Shown here piece by piece: positions 7,881-15,658 of a stretch of DNA of 34,107 bases (position 1 is its first letter; the number at the start of each line of letters is the position of its first letter). The notes below the pieces were generated by a model. It had not been told where the DNA came from. It worked only from the letters and a program-made list of their open reading frames with translations, and did no database searches. Position numbers and translations under genes: made by a program. The DNA comes from a virus, in IMG/VR virus record IMGVR_UViG_3300032267_000178, positions 1 to 34,107 of that record. One strand, 5' to 3'.

Positions 7881-9323
7881 ATGGCTGGATTTACCGCAGA
7901 TTTAAACCCAAAAAATACTGGTATGTCACTTGCTGACATAATGAAAGCTGGTGCTTACGGTGCCGAAATGGACGTTCTTAACCGTCAAGCCGCAGTTGCA
8001 CGGGAAAAAGAAAAAGAAATGCCGATAATTAAAAATTTTATGGCTGATCCTACAAATAAGCTTTCTGACGGTTCTTTTGATTTAAAACAAATGCCAGCAT
8101 TAATTTCCATTGCGCCGTTAACTGGTCCTGAATACGCTGACAAAATTATTGGTTTAACTAAAAATAACATTGAAACAAATCGTGCTTTAAATTCGCTTTC
8201 AGAAGAAAACCGCAAACCTTTTGCCGCTATTTATGGTAATTACGGCCAATTAGCGGCCAACGGCCAAGTAATTACAAACACCGAAATTATTGGATCGCTA
8301 CAAAGATTAAAAGATTTTTACCCACAATTATCACAAGCGGCAGATGGTCAAATTAAAAGTTGGCAAGCAAGACCTGAAAATACTCCAATTGATGCACAAG
8401 TATTAATGAAATCACGTAATGAATCATTAACGCCAACACAATTAATTGATCAATTCTCGCCCAAGGCTGGAACAATTACTATTGGAAATCAAATTGTTGG
8501 AACTGTTACACAACCTTCAGTTGCCGGTGAACAACCTAGGGTTTCTACTACTCCATTGGGTGGTGGCCTAGGTACTGTAACGCCTACTGGCGGCGCAACA
8601 ACTGAACCTGGTGGTAAGCCATTGCCTAAGATAATTCAAGAAGATACTTCTATGAGTTATACCGGCCCAGCTAATCCGTTAAACCTTAATAAATTTCAAG
8701 AAGAAGCTTATTCAAAAGGTAAAGCAAACGTTACAGAAGCTAACATGGCAACTAAAACCATTAAAGATTTAGCTTTAAGTGTAGATAAAGTTGAACAATA
8801 CATAGCCAGCGCAAGCGGTTCTAAAGTATTTCAAATGGTTCGCCAGGGTGGCAAATATGTATTTGGTGATGCTGAACTAGATTCATTGGTTAAAAACATT
8901 GCCCAGGTTCAAGCTAGAAATGCCCAAGTTATGGGATTGGATAAAACCGATGCTTCCCGTGACTTAAACGCCAAACTTTCCGGTAGTGAAAATATTGATG
9001 AAAAGGCCCTTGCTGGCGTTATGCAACAAGTTAAAGCTGAAACTAAAGCGGCAGAACTTTATACCCAAGGCCTTAATAAATTTGTTGAAAAACGTGGTGA
9101 CGTTAACGGCTATATTCAACAACAAAAATTCCAAAATAAGTGGGCCGAACATTATGACCCACGTATTTTCCAAATTGATAACATTGCCGAATCAAAATTG
9201 CCTGAAGCTGAAAAACAAGCAAGAATTGATCAAATTACAGGCAGAATGACCGAAGCACAATTTAAAAAATTAAGACAAGATTCTGTAATTTTGCATCGTT
9301 TAGCTAAAGGTCAATATCAATAA
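7881..9323 (+). CDS. Putative ejected internal virion protein
   Basis: This 480-aa soluble protein is helical and Gln/Lys/Ala-rich. The N-terminus carries FTADLNPK followed by a helix with SLADIMKAGAYG. The middle (about 200-250) is a Gly/Thr/Pro linker, and residues 265-470 are helical with amphipathic segments. It shares the FTADLNPK N-terminus with the 88-aa protein at 25084. It has no transmembrane segment or catalytic motif. Its size and place between the small ejection protein and the peptidase-bearing 797-aa protein match P22 gp20 (471 aa). The ejection role is by position and composition only. RBS: AGGTGACAAT before the ATG. Confidence 0.6.
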   Translation: MAGFTADLNPKNTGMSLADIMKAGAYGAEMDVLNRQAAVAREKEKEMPIIKNFMADPTNKLSDGSFDLKQMPALISIAPLTGPEYADKIIGLTKNNIETNRALNSLSEENRKPFAAIYGNYGQLAANGQVITNTEIIGSLQRLKDFYPQLSQAADGQIKSWQARPENTPIDAQVLMKSRNESLTPTQLIDQFSPKAGTITIGNQIVGTVTQPSVAGEQPRVSTTPLGGGLGTVTPTGGATTEPGGKPLPKIIQEDTSMSYTGPANPLNLNKFQEEAYSKGKANVTEANMATKTIKDLALSVDKVEQYIASASGSKVFQMVRQGGKYVFGDAELDSLVKNIAQVQARNAQVMGLDKTDASRDLNAKLSGSENIDEKALAGVMQQVKAETKAAELYTQGLNKFVEKRGDVNGYIQQQKFQNKWAEHYDPRIFQIDNIAESKLPEAEKQARIDQITGRMTEAQFKKLRQDSVILHRLAKGQYQ

Positions 9324-11716
9324 TGGCTAATACAACTTTTGATGAAGAATTAGACCTTGTACCAGGGTTTAAGTATTTAAAAAATAAACTTGTTACTGTA
9401 AGCCCAGCACCGGCTGAATTTAACAATGCAAAACCTATTGAAACACCAAAAGTTGATTTGGAAAGACTTGATCCAGCACTAAGAGAACGTATTAATGTGG
9501 CCGCACGTGATTGGCTTACTAATAAAGAATTAAACCCAAAAGGTGAGCCATTACCAATTACTAGCGGATTTCGTGATATTTCTAAACAATCCCAATTGTT
9601 TTCTAACAGGGCATCAAATCCTAATTTAGTTGCGCCGCCAGGGTATAGCAGTCACGAAAAAGGCATGGGAATTGATATTTTGCCTAGCGTTCCTGATTCT
9701 TTTTTGGCTAATTATGGTTTGTACCGGCCGCATGGTGCAAAAGACCCCGTACACGTAGAAATTAATCCTAAAGCTAATTATCAATCAACAGTAGATTTAA
9801 CTGGCGAGGAAGATTTGGGCATACCTGGGTTTAAATATACAAGCCGCCAAGGTGTCTATACGCCATCCACCAGGGAAGCAGTTAGCAACCAATTTCAGGA
9901 TGTTAGAAATCAATTAGGCAGTTCTAGGTATTACACAAATACATTGCCTAAACAAGTTGCCGCATTGGGTGACGTACTTTATGGTTCTATTCCAGCCGCA
10001 GTTAAGTTTGTTGGTGAACCGTTTGCCAAGCTTATTGATAAAGTTGGCGATACAAAAATAGCAACTGAAACATTAGATAAAGTAACCCAATTTGCTGACC
10101 GTCCTATTGGTAAAGCTTTTGGCATTACTAATGATCCAGCTTATAACGCAGAAGCCGCTAATCGTTTTATGGATTATGTTGGCAAAAACATGGATAAAGG
10201 CGCAGATTACATTGCTAAAGAAACTGGCATGAATAAATCTGATGTAGCCTGGTTTATGAACGCCGCCACAATTGGTGCCGGTGCATTAGCATATAAAGGG
10301 GGTAAAAAAGCCTATGAAACTGGTACAGAAGTATTACCTAAAGCTAAAGAACAACTTGCAACTCAATTTGAAACTGTTAAAGGAAAAGTTCAAGAAAAAT
10401 TCCCAAGCTTAAAAGGGGAAGAAAACCCCAATTTGCGTAGCGTAGGGGCCGCTGAATTAAGTGCCGGCAAATTACGCCAAGCTAAAGCCCAAGAACTATT
10501 GGTGCCAATGGATTTGCCACGTGACATTGTTACCCGTAATTTTGCAGATATTAATTGGGCACGTGAAAAAGCTAAAGATGCAATTACAGGCGAACCATTA
10601 CGTCAAAACTATTCCAAGCTTAATAAAGAACTTATTGACAATCTTGATGCTGAAATTTATGCAACTGGTGCCCAAAAAACAGGCGTTGATCGTGGCGATC
10701 TTGGGCAAGATTTAGCCAACGTTGTTGGCACATATAAAACAAACCGTTATCAAGCCGTTAAAGATGCATATACTGCCGCTGACAATGCCGGTGAAACATT
10801 GCAACAAGTGCCATATAAGCCGGTGCTTGATTACATTGAAAACATTAAAACTAAACGTCCTACCCAGTACGATCAAAACCCTATCTTAAAAATGGTAGAG
10901 GAAGATTTAAAAGCAAACGATCCAAAAAATGCTACTGGCACAGTCAATTTACGTCAATTAGAAGATATTCGTGCATTAATTAATGCTGAAACTGAATTTG
11001 GAACTTCTAACGGATTTCACGGTAGCAAAATTCGTGATCAAATTGATAACATCACTAAAGATGCTGGTGGCAGTTTGTATAAAGAAGCACGTGCCCTTAA
11101 TAGCCGTTATATGAAAGAATTTGAAGAAAATCCAGCAATTAGGGATATTACGGCAACTAAAAAAGGTACAACTGAACGCAAAGTTGCTATTGAAACATTG
11201 GTAGAAGATTCAATGCTTAAAGGCCCACGTTCTAGGGTAGAAGAAATATTTAAAACGTTAGACAATGCCGGCCCTGAAGGCCAGGCCATGATTAATGAAT
11301 TACGTGGCGTAGTAGCAGAACAAATTAAAAATGAAGCAATCAAAGGTGTAAGCCGGGATATTAATGGCAATCCTATTGTTACCCCAACTGGCCTTAACAA
11401 TATGATTACTAAGCTTGATAAATCCGGCAAGCTTGACCTTATATTTGGTAAAAAAGGTGCAGAACGTTATCGCACCCTTAATGATGTAGCAATTGATGTT
11501 AAAACCGTGCCCGAAGGTTCTGTTAACTATTCCGGTTCTGCGGCACAATTTAAAAATTTAGCGGCACAAATTGCAACTGACGTAGCTACTTCTGCAATTG
11601 CCGGTGTTCCAGCACCAGTTACTACCGTTGGAACTTTGCTTTATAAAAACCGCAAAAACAAGCAAGAACTCAATAAAATAAGTGAATTTATCAATTACGG
11701 TAAGGAACAAAAATAA
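9323..11716 (+). CDS. Large ejection protein with N-terminal M15-type D,D-peptidase domain
   Basis: Residues about 50-150 of this 797-aa protein form an M15 (VanY/D-Ala-D-Ala carboxypeptidase-like) zinc peptidase domain. It has PITSGFRD, then SSHEKGMGIDI giving H111 and D118, and VHVEI giving E146 after H144; these are the expected zinc ligands and catalytic acid. The remainder is helical, with hydrophobic stretches near 312-325 and near the C-terminus (about 757-780). The motif LVPGFKY/GIPGFKY occurs on both sides of the peptidase (about 12-18 and 166-172). The likely role is to cut peptidoglycan cross-links while the ejected proteins build a channel. It overlaps the previous stop (TAATG). 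Confidence 0.75.
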   Translation: MANTTFDEELDLVPGFKYLKNKLVTVSPAPAEFNNAKPIETPKVDLERLDPALRERINVAARDWLTNKELNPKGEPLPITSGFRDISKQSQLFSNRASNPNLVAPPGYSSHEKGMGIDILPSVPDSFLANYGLYRPHGAKDPVHVEINPKANYQSTVDLTGEEDLGIPGFKYTSRQGVYTPSTREAVSNQFQDVRNQLGSSRYYTNTLPKQVAALGDVLYGSIPAAVKFVGEPFAKLIDKVGDTKIATETLDKVTQFADRPIGKAFGITNDPAYNAEAANRFMDYVGKNMDKGADYIAKETGMNKSDVAWFMNAATIGAGALAYKGGKKAYETGTEVLPKAKEQLATQFETVKGKVQEKFPSLKGEENPNLRSVGAAELSAGKLRQAKAQELLVPMDLPRDIVTRNFADINWAREKAKDAITGEPLRQNYSKLNKELIDNLDAEIYATGAQKTGVDRGDLGQDLANVVGTYKTNRYQAVKDAYTAADNAGETLQQVPYKPVLDYIENIKTKRPTQYDQNPILKMVEEDLKANDPKNATGTVNLRQLEDIRALINAETEFGTSNGFHGSKIRDQIDNITKDAGGSLYKEARALNSRYMKEFEENPAIRDITATKKGTTERKVAIETLVEDSMLKGPRSRVEEIFKTLDNAGPEGQAMINELRGVVAEQIKNEAIKGVSRDINGNPIVTPTGLNNMITKLDKSGKLDLIFGKKGAERYRTLNDVAIDVKTVPEGSVNYSGSAAQFKNLAAQIATDVATSAIAGVPAPVTTVGTLLYKNRKNKQELNKISEFINYGKEQK

Positions 11717-12435
11717 TGCCATCGGTACTTTTATCCCCAGTTGGCAATGGCCAACAATTTTTTGACAATAACGGAATTCCTAATGCCGGTGGATTAATTT
11801 ATACCTACCAGGCTGGATCAAGCACGTTGTTATCCACTTACACAACTGTAAACGGCACTATTGCTAATACAAATCCTATTGTTTTAGATGCTTACGGCCG
11901 CACACCAAATGAAATTTGGATGCAAGTTGGATATAGCTATAAGTTTATTATCCAAACTGCTGATGCGGTTACATTGCAAACGTTAGATGATTTATACCCA
12001 ATTTTGCAATCTGCCCCAGCCGTATCATCTACATTTACTGCTGGAATGATTATTTTATGGTCAGGCAGTTTAGGTTCTATTCCGGCTGGATGGGTGCTTT
12101 GTGACGGCACAAATTCTACGCCTGATTTGCGTAACCGATTTGTAGTTGCCGCTGGTTCAACTTATGCAGTAGGTTCTACTGGCGGTTCCGCTGATGCAAT
12201 AGTTGTTACCCACACCCATACCGCAACTGTTACCGATCCAGGACATTTCCATGTCTATCAAATGCTTCAAGGTAGCGGTAGTCAATTCTTTGGAAGTGGT
12301 GGCTTAGTAAGTGGTGATAGAAATACAACTAGTGCCGTAACAGGAATTTCTGTAACCAATGCTAATGCCGGAACAAGCGGCACAAATGCTAACCTTCCAC
12401 CGTATTACGCATTAGCGTACATCATGAAAACATAA
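11716..12435 (+). CDS. Tail fibre/collar-domain protein
   Basis: This 239-aa protein is built as two parts. Residues 1-100 (VLLSPVGNGQQFFDNNGIPN, GGLIYTYQAGSS, VLDAYGR, IWMQVGYSYKFI) match a virion-binding N-terminal module seen on many podoviral fibres. Residues about 112-239 are a tail collar domain: MIILWSG, IPAGWVLCDG, TPDLRNRFVVAAG, then a His-rich stretch THTHTATVTDPGHFH, and the terminal PPYYALAYIM. The His-rich part often binds a metal in needle-like tips. It is a second, short fibre, separate from the 817-aa fibre. It follows the ejection genes and precedes lysis genes; the start overlaps the preceding stop (TAATG). Confidence 0.8.
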   Translation: MPSVLLSPVGNGQQFFDNNGIPNAGGLIYTYQAGSSTLLSTYTTVNGTIANTNPIVLDAYGRTPNEIWMQVGYSYKFIIQTADAVTLQTLDDLYPILQSAPAVSSTFTAGMIILWSGSLGSIPAGWVLCDGTNSTPDLRNRFVVAAGSTYAVGSTGGSADAIVVTHTHTATVTDPGHFHVYQMLQGSGSQFFGSGGLVSGDRNTTSAVTGISVTNANAGTSGTNANLPPYYALAYIMKT

Positions 12436-12446
12436 TGGAAGTTACT

Positions 12447-12674
12447 ATGTTTGAAATTGATCCGGTCAAGTATGGTGTTCTATGGCAAAAAGTAGAATCT
12501 TATGAAGCCAAATTTGACGATATGTCAAAAAAAATGGATAAAATGGAAGCTAATATTGAAAAGCTTTTAGATAATCAAGCCCAACAAAAAGGTGCAAGCT
12601 GGTTAGCCATTGGGATATTAACTGCATTAAGTACCTTGGGCGGCTGGGCGGTCCATTGGTTCACTAATAAATAG
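12447..12674 (+). CDS. Small coiled-coil protein with C-terminal membrane anchor (XhlA-like)
   Basis: The chosen ATG at 12447 has GGAAG 5 bp upstream; an ATG at 12435 overlaps the previous stop but has no visible RBS. The protein is 75 aa. A charged coiled coil (YEAKFDDMSKKMDKMEANIEKLL) precedes one hydrophobic segment (ASWLAIGILTALSTLGGWAV) and a short tail. This is the layout of XhlA-type lysis accessory proteins. Position at the start of the lysis cassette agrees. It could equally be an unrelated membrane-anchored small protein. Confidence 0.6.
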   Translation: MFEIDPVKYGVLWQKVESYEAKFDDMSKKMDKMEANIEKLLDNQAQQKGASWLAIGILTALSTLGGWAVHWFTNK

Positions 12675-12698
12675 GACGGTACAAGAAAGTGAACCGCA

Positions 12699-13151
12699 AT
12701 GTCAGACTTTGGATTAACAGAAGGGGTGAAAACTCTTTCCGGTAGCCTTGATGCAAGCCGGGAAGCTAGTAAAGGTTTATCCAAAAGTATTGAAGGAATT
12801 CAACAAGATGCAAATGATGTAGCAAAAAAACAAGCCCAAGAAAGAATTAGGGCAAGACGTGAAGCAGAATTTAAAAAAGAACGTGCATTAATTAAAGCTT
12901 TAGAACAATGGAAACATAAAAAACAAATAAGTGATGAAGAAGCAAAATTAAAAATTGATTTTGTAAAAAAGTATGGTGCTAAAGAATGGGATGCATTGTT
13001 GCGAATTAAGTTGGATATTGAAAATTTAGAACGTAAAGATAATGAAGAATTCCAGCACGATTTAAAAGCAGTTAGACGGGTGCAGTTTTATTGTTTTGTT
13101 GCCGCATTAATTGTTACCTTGTGGCTAAAGTTTATTTTGGGGGCGTTTTAA
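12699..13151 (+). CDS. C-tail-anchored helical protein in the lysis cassette
   Basis: The protein has 150 aa. The first 120 residues are highly charged and predicted helical (QERIRARREAEFKKERALIKAL and the downstream KLKIDFVKKYGAKEWD). One membrane segment ends the protein (FYCFVAALIVTLWLKFILGAF). It has no signal peptide or lipobox. It lies between the XhlA-like and another single-TM gene, with the holin downstream. A role in lysis timing or spanin-like envelope bridging is possible, but the topology (C-terminal anchor, cytoplasmic helices) is not that of a classical inner-membrane spanin. I do not recognise the family. Confidence 0.6.
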   Translation: MSDFGLTEGVKTLSGSLDASREASKGLSKSIEGIQQDANDVAKKQAQERIRARREAEFKKERALIKALEQWKHKKQISDEEAKLKIDFVKKYGAKEWDALLRIKLDIENLERKDNEEFQHDLKAVRRVQFYCFVAALIVTLWLKFILGAF

Positions 13152-13412
13152 ATGAATATGCAAGATGTGCTAAAGGCAGTCATTCCAATATTGGTGGCTT
13201 GTATTGCCTGGTTACTTGGCCAAGTATCTTCATTTCAAACCCGTTTAACCCAAATTGAAGGCAAAATGCCGGCTTTAATTACAAGCGAAGGTGTACCAAC
13301 TGATAGCCCAATATCCGCAGAAAGACGGGCAAAAATTAGAGAAGAAATTTATAAAGAAATACACGAACTCCATGTTCGGGTTAAATTGCTAGAAGAAAGA
13401 ACTAAAAAATGA
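13152..13412 (+). CDS. Small single-TM protein with coiled-coil tail (possible i-spanin-like)
   Basis: This 86-aa protein has an N-terminal membrane segment (VLKAVIPILVACIAWLLGQV) and a hydrophilic remainder. Its C-terminal helix (ISAERRAKIREEIYKEIHELHVRVKLLEERTKK) looks coiled-coil. N-anchor plus periplasmic helix is the inner-membrane spanin layout, and the gene sits just upstream of the holin and endolysin. No out-of-frame Rz1-like lipoprotein is embedded in it, so the spanin label is only a possibility. It starts right after the previous stop and overlaps the holin start (ATGATGG). Confidence 0.55.
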   Translation: MNMQDVLKAVIPILVACIAWLLGQVSSFQTRLTQIEGKMPALITSEGVPTDSPISAERRAKIREEIYKEIHELHVRVKLLEERTKK

Positions 13413-13915
13413 TGGACACTTTATTAGGAATACTTAAAGGCGTTGCACCAGTATTGGCTACTGCCGTTGCTGGTCCAGCCGGTGGTGCGGCAATAGGATG
13501 GTTAGCCAACAAATTAGGCGTTGATGATGCCACCGTAGAAGGCGTTACCCAGGCCCTTACCGGCAATCCTGAACTTACCCTTAAACTTAAAGAATTAGAC
13601 CTAGAATACGCCAAAATGGATGCCCAAGATAGGGATTCTGCCCGTAAAGCTTATTCAGAAGTTGCTACTTCACAATACGCTACAAAGCTAGATAAGGCCG
13701 TAGTACCAATATTAGCATTGGGTACAGTTACTTTAGCTTTTGGATTTATCGGTTTGTTGATGGTTAAAGATGTACCAGTAGATCAACAACAAATGGTAAT
13801 TTTTGCATTAGGTTTTATTACCAGTTCTGCCGGCCAAGTGCTTTCTTTTTACTTTGGTTCAAGCCAAGGATCAAAAGACAAAACTAAAGAAATTGAAGGG
13901 TTAATGAAAAAATGA
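13409..13915 (+). CDS. Holin of the three-transmembrane family
   Basis: The 168-aa protein shows three hydrophobic segments: an N-terminal Gly/Ala-rich one (VAPVLATAVAGPAGGAAIGW), and two near the C-terminus (VVPILALGTVTLAFGFIGLL and MVIFALGFITSSAGQVLSFY). They are separated by a charged helix with LKLKELDLEYAKMDAQDRDS. The C-terminus is lysine-rich (SKDKTKEIEGLMKK). This pattern, including the SAGQVLSFYFGSS end, matches the three-TM holin family. It precedes the endolysin with a 4-bp ATGA overlap, the usual holin/endolysin pair. Holin assembly opens the inner membrane at a set time for endolysin release. Confidence 0.8.
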   Translation: MMDTLLGILKGVAPVLATAVAGPAGGAAIGWLANKLGVDDATVEGVTQALTGNPELTLKLKELDLEYAKMDAQDRDSARKAYSEVATSQYATKLDKAVVPILALGTVTLAFGFIGLLMVKDVPVDQQQMVIFALGFITSSAGQVLSFYFGSSQGSKDKTKEIEGLMKK

Positions 13916-14520
13916 TTGAATCCCAATTATTAGCCCTTGGAATAGATGGTAAATGGTTTGAACCATTGTTAGAAACGTTTGATAAATACCAAATCAACAC
14001 CCCCAAACGCCAAGCGTGTTTTATTGGGCAGACTATGCACGAAAGCGGATCGTTTAAATTTACTAAAGAAAACTTGAATTATTCAGCTAAAGCTTTAATG
14101 GCAACCTGGCCAAGCCGGTTTCCTGATTTAGCTACCGCAACGCAATATGAACGCCAGCCGGAAAAGATAGCCAATAAAGTGTATTCCGGCCGCATGGGAA
14201 ACACGGAAGATGGCGATGGCGCAAAATACATTGGCCGTGGTTTAATCCAAGTGACCGGCAAAGAGAACTATACGCATTGTGGTGAAGCTTTAGGCGTTGA
14301 TTTGGTAGCCAACCCCCAACTATTGGAAGAACCCCGTTACGCCGCTTTATCGGCTGGCTGGTTTTGGAACAAAAAAGGGTTAAATGCCCTGGCTGATGAA
14401 GGTACCAGCAATTCTTTTGAAGTAATGACTAAACGTATTAACGGTGGATTGCTGGGGCTTGATGACCGGAAATCTAAAATAATTGAAGCACTTAAAGCAC
14501 TAGGGGCACAAAATGGCTGA
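13912..14520 (+). CDS. Endolysin, glycoside hydrolase family 19
   Basis: This 202-aa protein carries the chitinase-like GH19 lysozyme fold. ACFIGQTMHESGSF supplies the catalytic acid E44; VYSGRMGNTEDGDGAKYIGRG and LIQVTGKENY line the cleft. No N-terminal signal peptide is visible, so export should depend on the holin. It cuts the glycan strands of peptidoglycan at lysis. The stop overlaps the start of a 50-aa gene, and the start overlaps the holin stop. The length is in the usual range for phage GH19 endolysins without an extra cell-wall-binding domain. Confidence 0.9.
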   Translation: MIESQLLALGIDGKWFEPLLETFDKYQINTPKRQACFIGQTMHESGSFKFTKENLNYSAKALMATWPSRFPDLATATQYERQPEKIANKVYSGRMGNTEDGDGAKYIGRGLIQVTGKENYTHCGEALGVDLVANPQLLEEPRYAALSAGWFWNKKGLNALADEGTSNSFEVMTKRINGGLLGLDDRKSKIIEALKALGAQNG

Positions 14521-14665
14521 TAAATTCTATAAAGAAACAAAAGCGCACGAAAAACGTGAAGATAAAGAACACATTACATTGCGTAATACCGTTTATAGCT
14601 TAAAAAAAGAACTTAAAAAGCATGAAAGTGAGCCTATGAACAAGGCCCACCCAGCTAAAAAATAG
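14513..14665 (+). CDS. 50-aa basic protein following the endolysin
   Basis: An ATG inside the last codons of the endolysin opens a 50-codon frame (MADKFYKETKAHEKR..., ending NKAHPAKK). The product is highly charged and lysine-rich with no membrane segment. The 8-bp overlap with the endolysin matches the spacing of other co-translated genes here. Its stop codon directly abuts the stop of the gene on the opposite strand, so the late and leftward transcripts meet at this point without a visible terminator. The function is unknown. Confidence 0.5.
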   Translation: MADKFYKETKAHEKREDKEHITLRNTVYSLKKELKKHESEPMNKAHPAKK

Positions 14666-14869
14666 TTATTTGATTCTTGCTACCTTGGCCCGGCGCAATA
14701 CTTGTTCGTATTGTTCCTTGGCTTGGTCATCTAATTTGCGTAATGGCAGATTTTGCCAGTAAGACCATTTATCTTTGTATTCTTGAAGTTCTGAAGGCGG
14801 CACCCACCCAGCTATACGCCACCTAATGGTTATATCGGTACCGCTGATAGTCCAAATATGTTCGTTCAT
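14666..14869 (-). CDS. 67-aa hypothetical protein
   Basis: This is the last gene of the leftward transcripts, translated from an ATG preceded by AAGGGAAAAAA. It begins NEHIWTISGTDITIRWRIAGW and continues with a helical charged half (VPPSELQEYKDKW..., ending RRAKVARIK). Tryptophans are frequent (5 in 67). It has no signal peptide or known motif. It lies 9 bp downstream of the lipoprotein gene and shares its operator-controlled promoter. I do not recognise a family. Confidence 0.55.
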   Translation of the reverse strand: MNEHIWTISGTDITIRWRIAGWVPPSELQEYKDKWSYWQNLPLRKLDDQAKEQYEQVLRRAKVARIK

Positions 14870-14878
14870 TTTTTTCCC

Positions 14879-15328
14879 TTAATATCTATGTTTAGGCATA
14901 CACGTTACTTCTACTGGAATGTCAGCGGTAAAGCCGTTAATCTGACGTTTGGTAGTAATTACATGGGCACGTAGGCCAGCACCTTCACATTCAGTAACCC
15001 CATTAATAACTTCATTCCGGGTTAATGCGGCTACTTGTTTATCTAATATTAACTGCTGGGAAGGGGCTTGGCTATACACGGTGCCGGAAGTGCTACTGCA
15101 ACCCGTTAAAAATAGCATTGCCAGGACAAATCCAACCATTAATACGCCAACACCAATTTCATTGGCTTTGTTTTTCCAGCGTTGAATTTTGGCACGTTTA
15201 GCTTCCCAAGCAAGTAGCTTGTTATATTCTTCACGATCCCCCCAACCCTTATCCACCATACGTTGTAGGTTTTCTTGCTTGGCCTGGTAAGCCCAATAAG
15301 CTTCTGCTTGTTTTTCTTCATTATTCAT
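14879..15328 (-). CDS. Membrane-anchored protein with an internal lipobox
   Basis: The ATG at 15328 is preferred because AAAGGA precedes it; a GTG 21 bp upstream lies inside the operator palindrome. The 149-aa product has a charged cytoplasmic-looking region (residues 1-56), a hydrophobic segment (VGVLMVGFVLAMLFLTGC) ending in a lipobox-like LTGC at C77, and a 70-residue exported part with two later cysteines (TECEG and VTCMPK). The unusually long N-terminal extension is odd for a lipoprotein. It could be a lipid-modified protein with a long n-region or an ordinary single-TM protein. A superinfection-exclusion or lysis-related role is possible but unproven. It is the first gene of its transcript. 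Confidence 0.65.
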   Translation of the reverse strand: MNNEEKQAEAYWAYQAKQENLQRMVDKGWGDREEYNKLLAWEAKRAKIQRWKNKANEIGVGVLMVGFVLAMLFLTGCSSTSGTVYSQAPSQQLILDKQVAALTRNEVINGVTECEGAGLRAHVITTKRQINGFTADIPVEVTCMPKHRY

Positions 15329-15347
15329 ATCAATTCCTTTATTTATC

Positions 15348-15399
15348 ACCGCAACATTGCGGTATTGGTTAATTTACTAAAGATTACTTTACTTGTAAA
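15348..15399 (-). promoter_or_regulatory. Leftward promoter with 16-bp palindromic operator (site A)
   Basis: On the minus strand, TTTACA (15399-15394), a 17-bp spacer and TAAATT (15376-15371) form a sigma70-type promoter. Seven bases further is a perfect palindrome of 7-bp arms, ACCGCAACATTGCGGT on the plus strand (15348-15363), placed at the start point. From -35 to -10 it matches site C at 26 of 29 positions. It should drive the lipoprotein gene and the 67-aa gene. The -35 region itself contains the dyad TTTACAAGTAAA. Confidence 0.7.
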
Positions 15400-15519
15400 G
15401 CGCAATTGTGCAACTAAACAACGTAAGGCGTGAATTTGGCAACTGCGGCTAATTGGGTGGAAACTGGAAAAAACCCCAAATTGTTGCATCCTTCAACGTC
15501 CAGTTAACCGCCCTTTAAT
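15400..15519. other. Non-coding gap upstream of site A
   Basis: About 120 bases separate promoter A from the stop of the cysteine-rich peptide gene. They contain a near-palindrome GCGCAATTGTGC just upstream of the -35 box, an A/T-rich patch with AAAAAACCCC, and no convincing terminator for the leftward SSB operon. Transcripts from site B may therefore read through into the lipoprotein unit. Confidence 0.4.
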
Positions 15520-15648
15520 TTATCTACAAATAGTTACCCATTGGCAACCACCACCGCCGCAAACGTATTGTTGCCAGCAATTAGCTTGTTGGGCCACGGC
15601 AAAACCAACTACAAAGAATGTTGCAAATACTAATAGTGCTTTTTTCAT
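15520..15648 (-). CDS. Secreted cysteine-rich 42-aa peptide
   Basis: A 43-codon frame starts at an ATG preceded by AAAGGAACCATT, a good ribosome binding site. The product opens with a classic Sec signal peptide (MKKALLVFATFFVVGFAVA), with an AVA cleavage site before Q20. The mature 23 residues contain four cysteines (C24, C30, C35, C41), four consecutive glycines and two tryptophans. With even cysteine number and export to the periplasm, two disulfides are likely. The gene sits 10 bp after the RecB-like nuclease gene. No family is recognised; possible roles include periplasmic interference with the host or other phages. It is short but its start, signal and RBS all agree. Confidence 0.65.
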   Translation of the reverse strand: MKKALLVFATFFVVGFAVAQQANCWQQYVCGGGGCQWVTICR

Positions 15649-15658
15649 AATGGTTCCT

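Noticed and set aside
15362-15504. Minus-strand 47-codon frame (MQQFGVFSS...) between the cysteine-rich peptide gene and operator A
   Set aside because: Its ATG is fused to GAAGG with no spacing, and it runs through promoter A and the operator palindrome.
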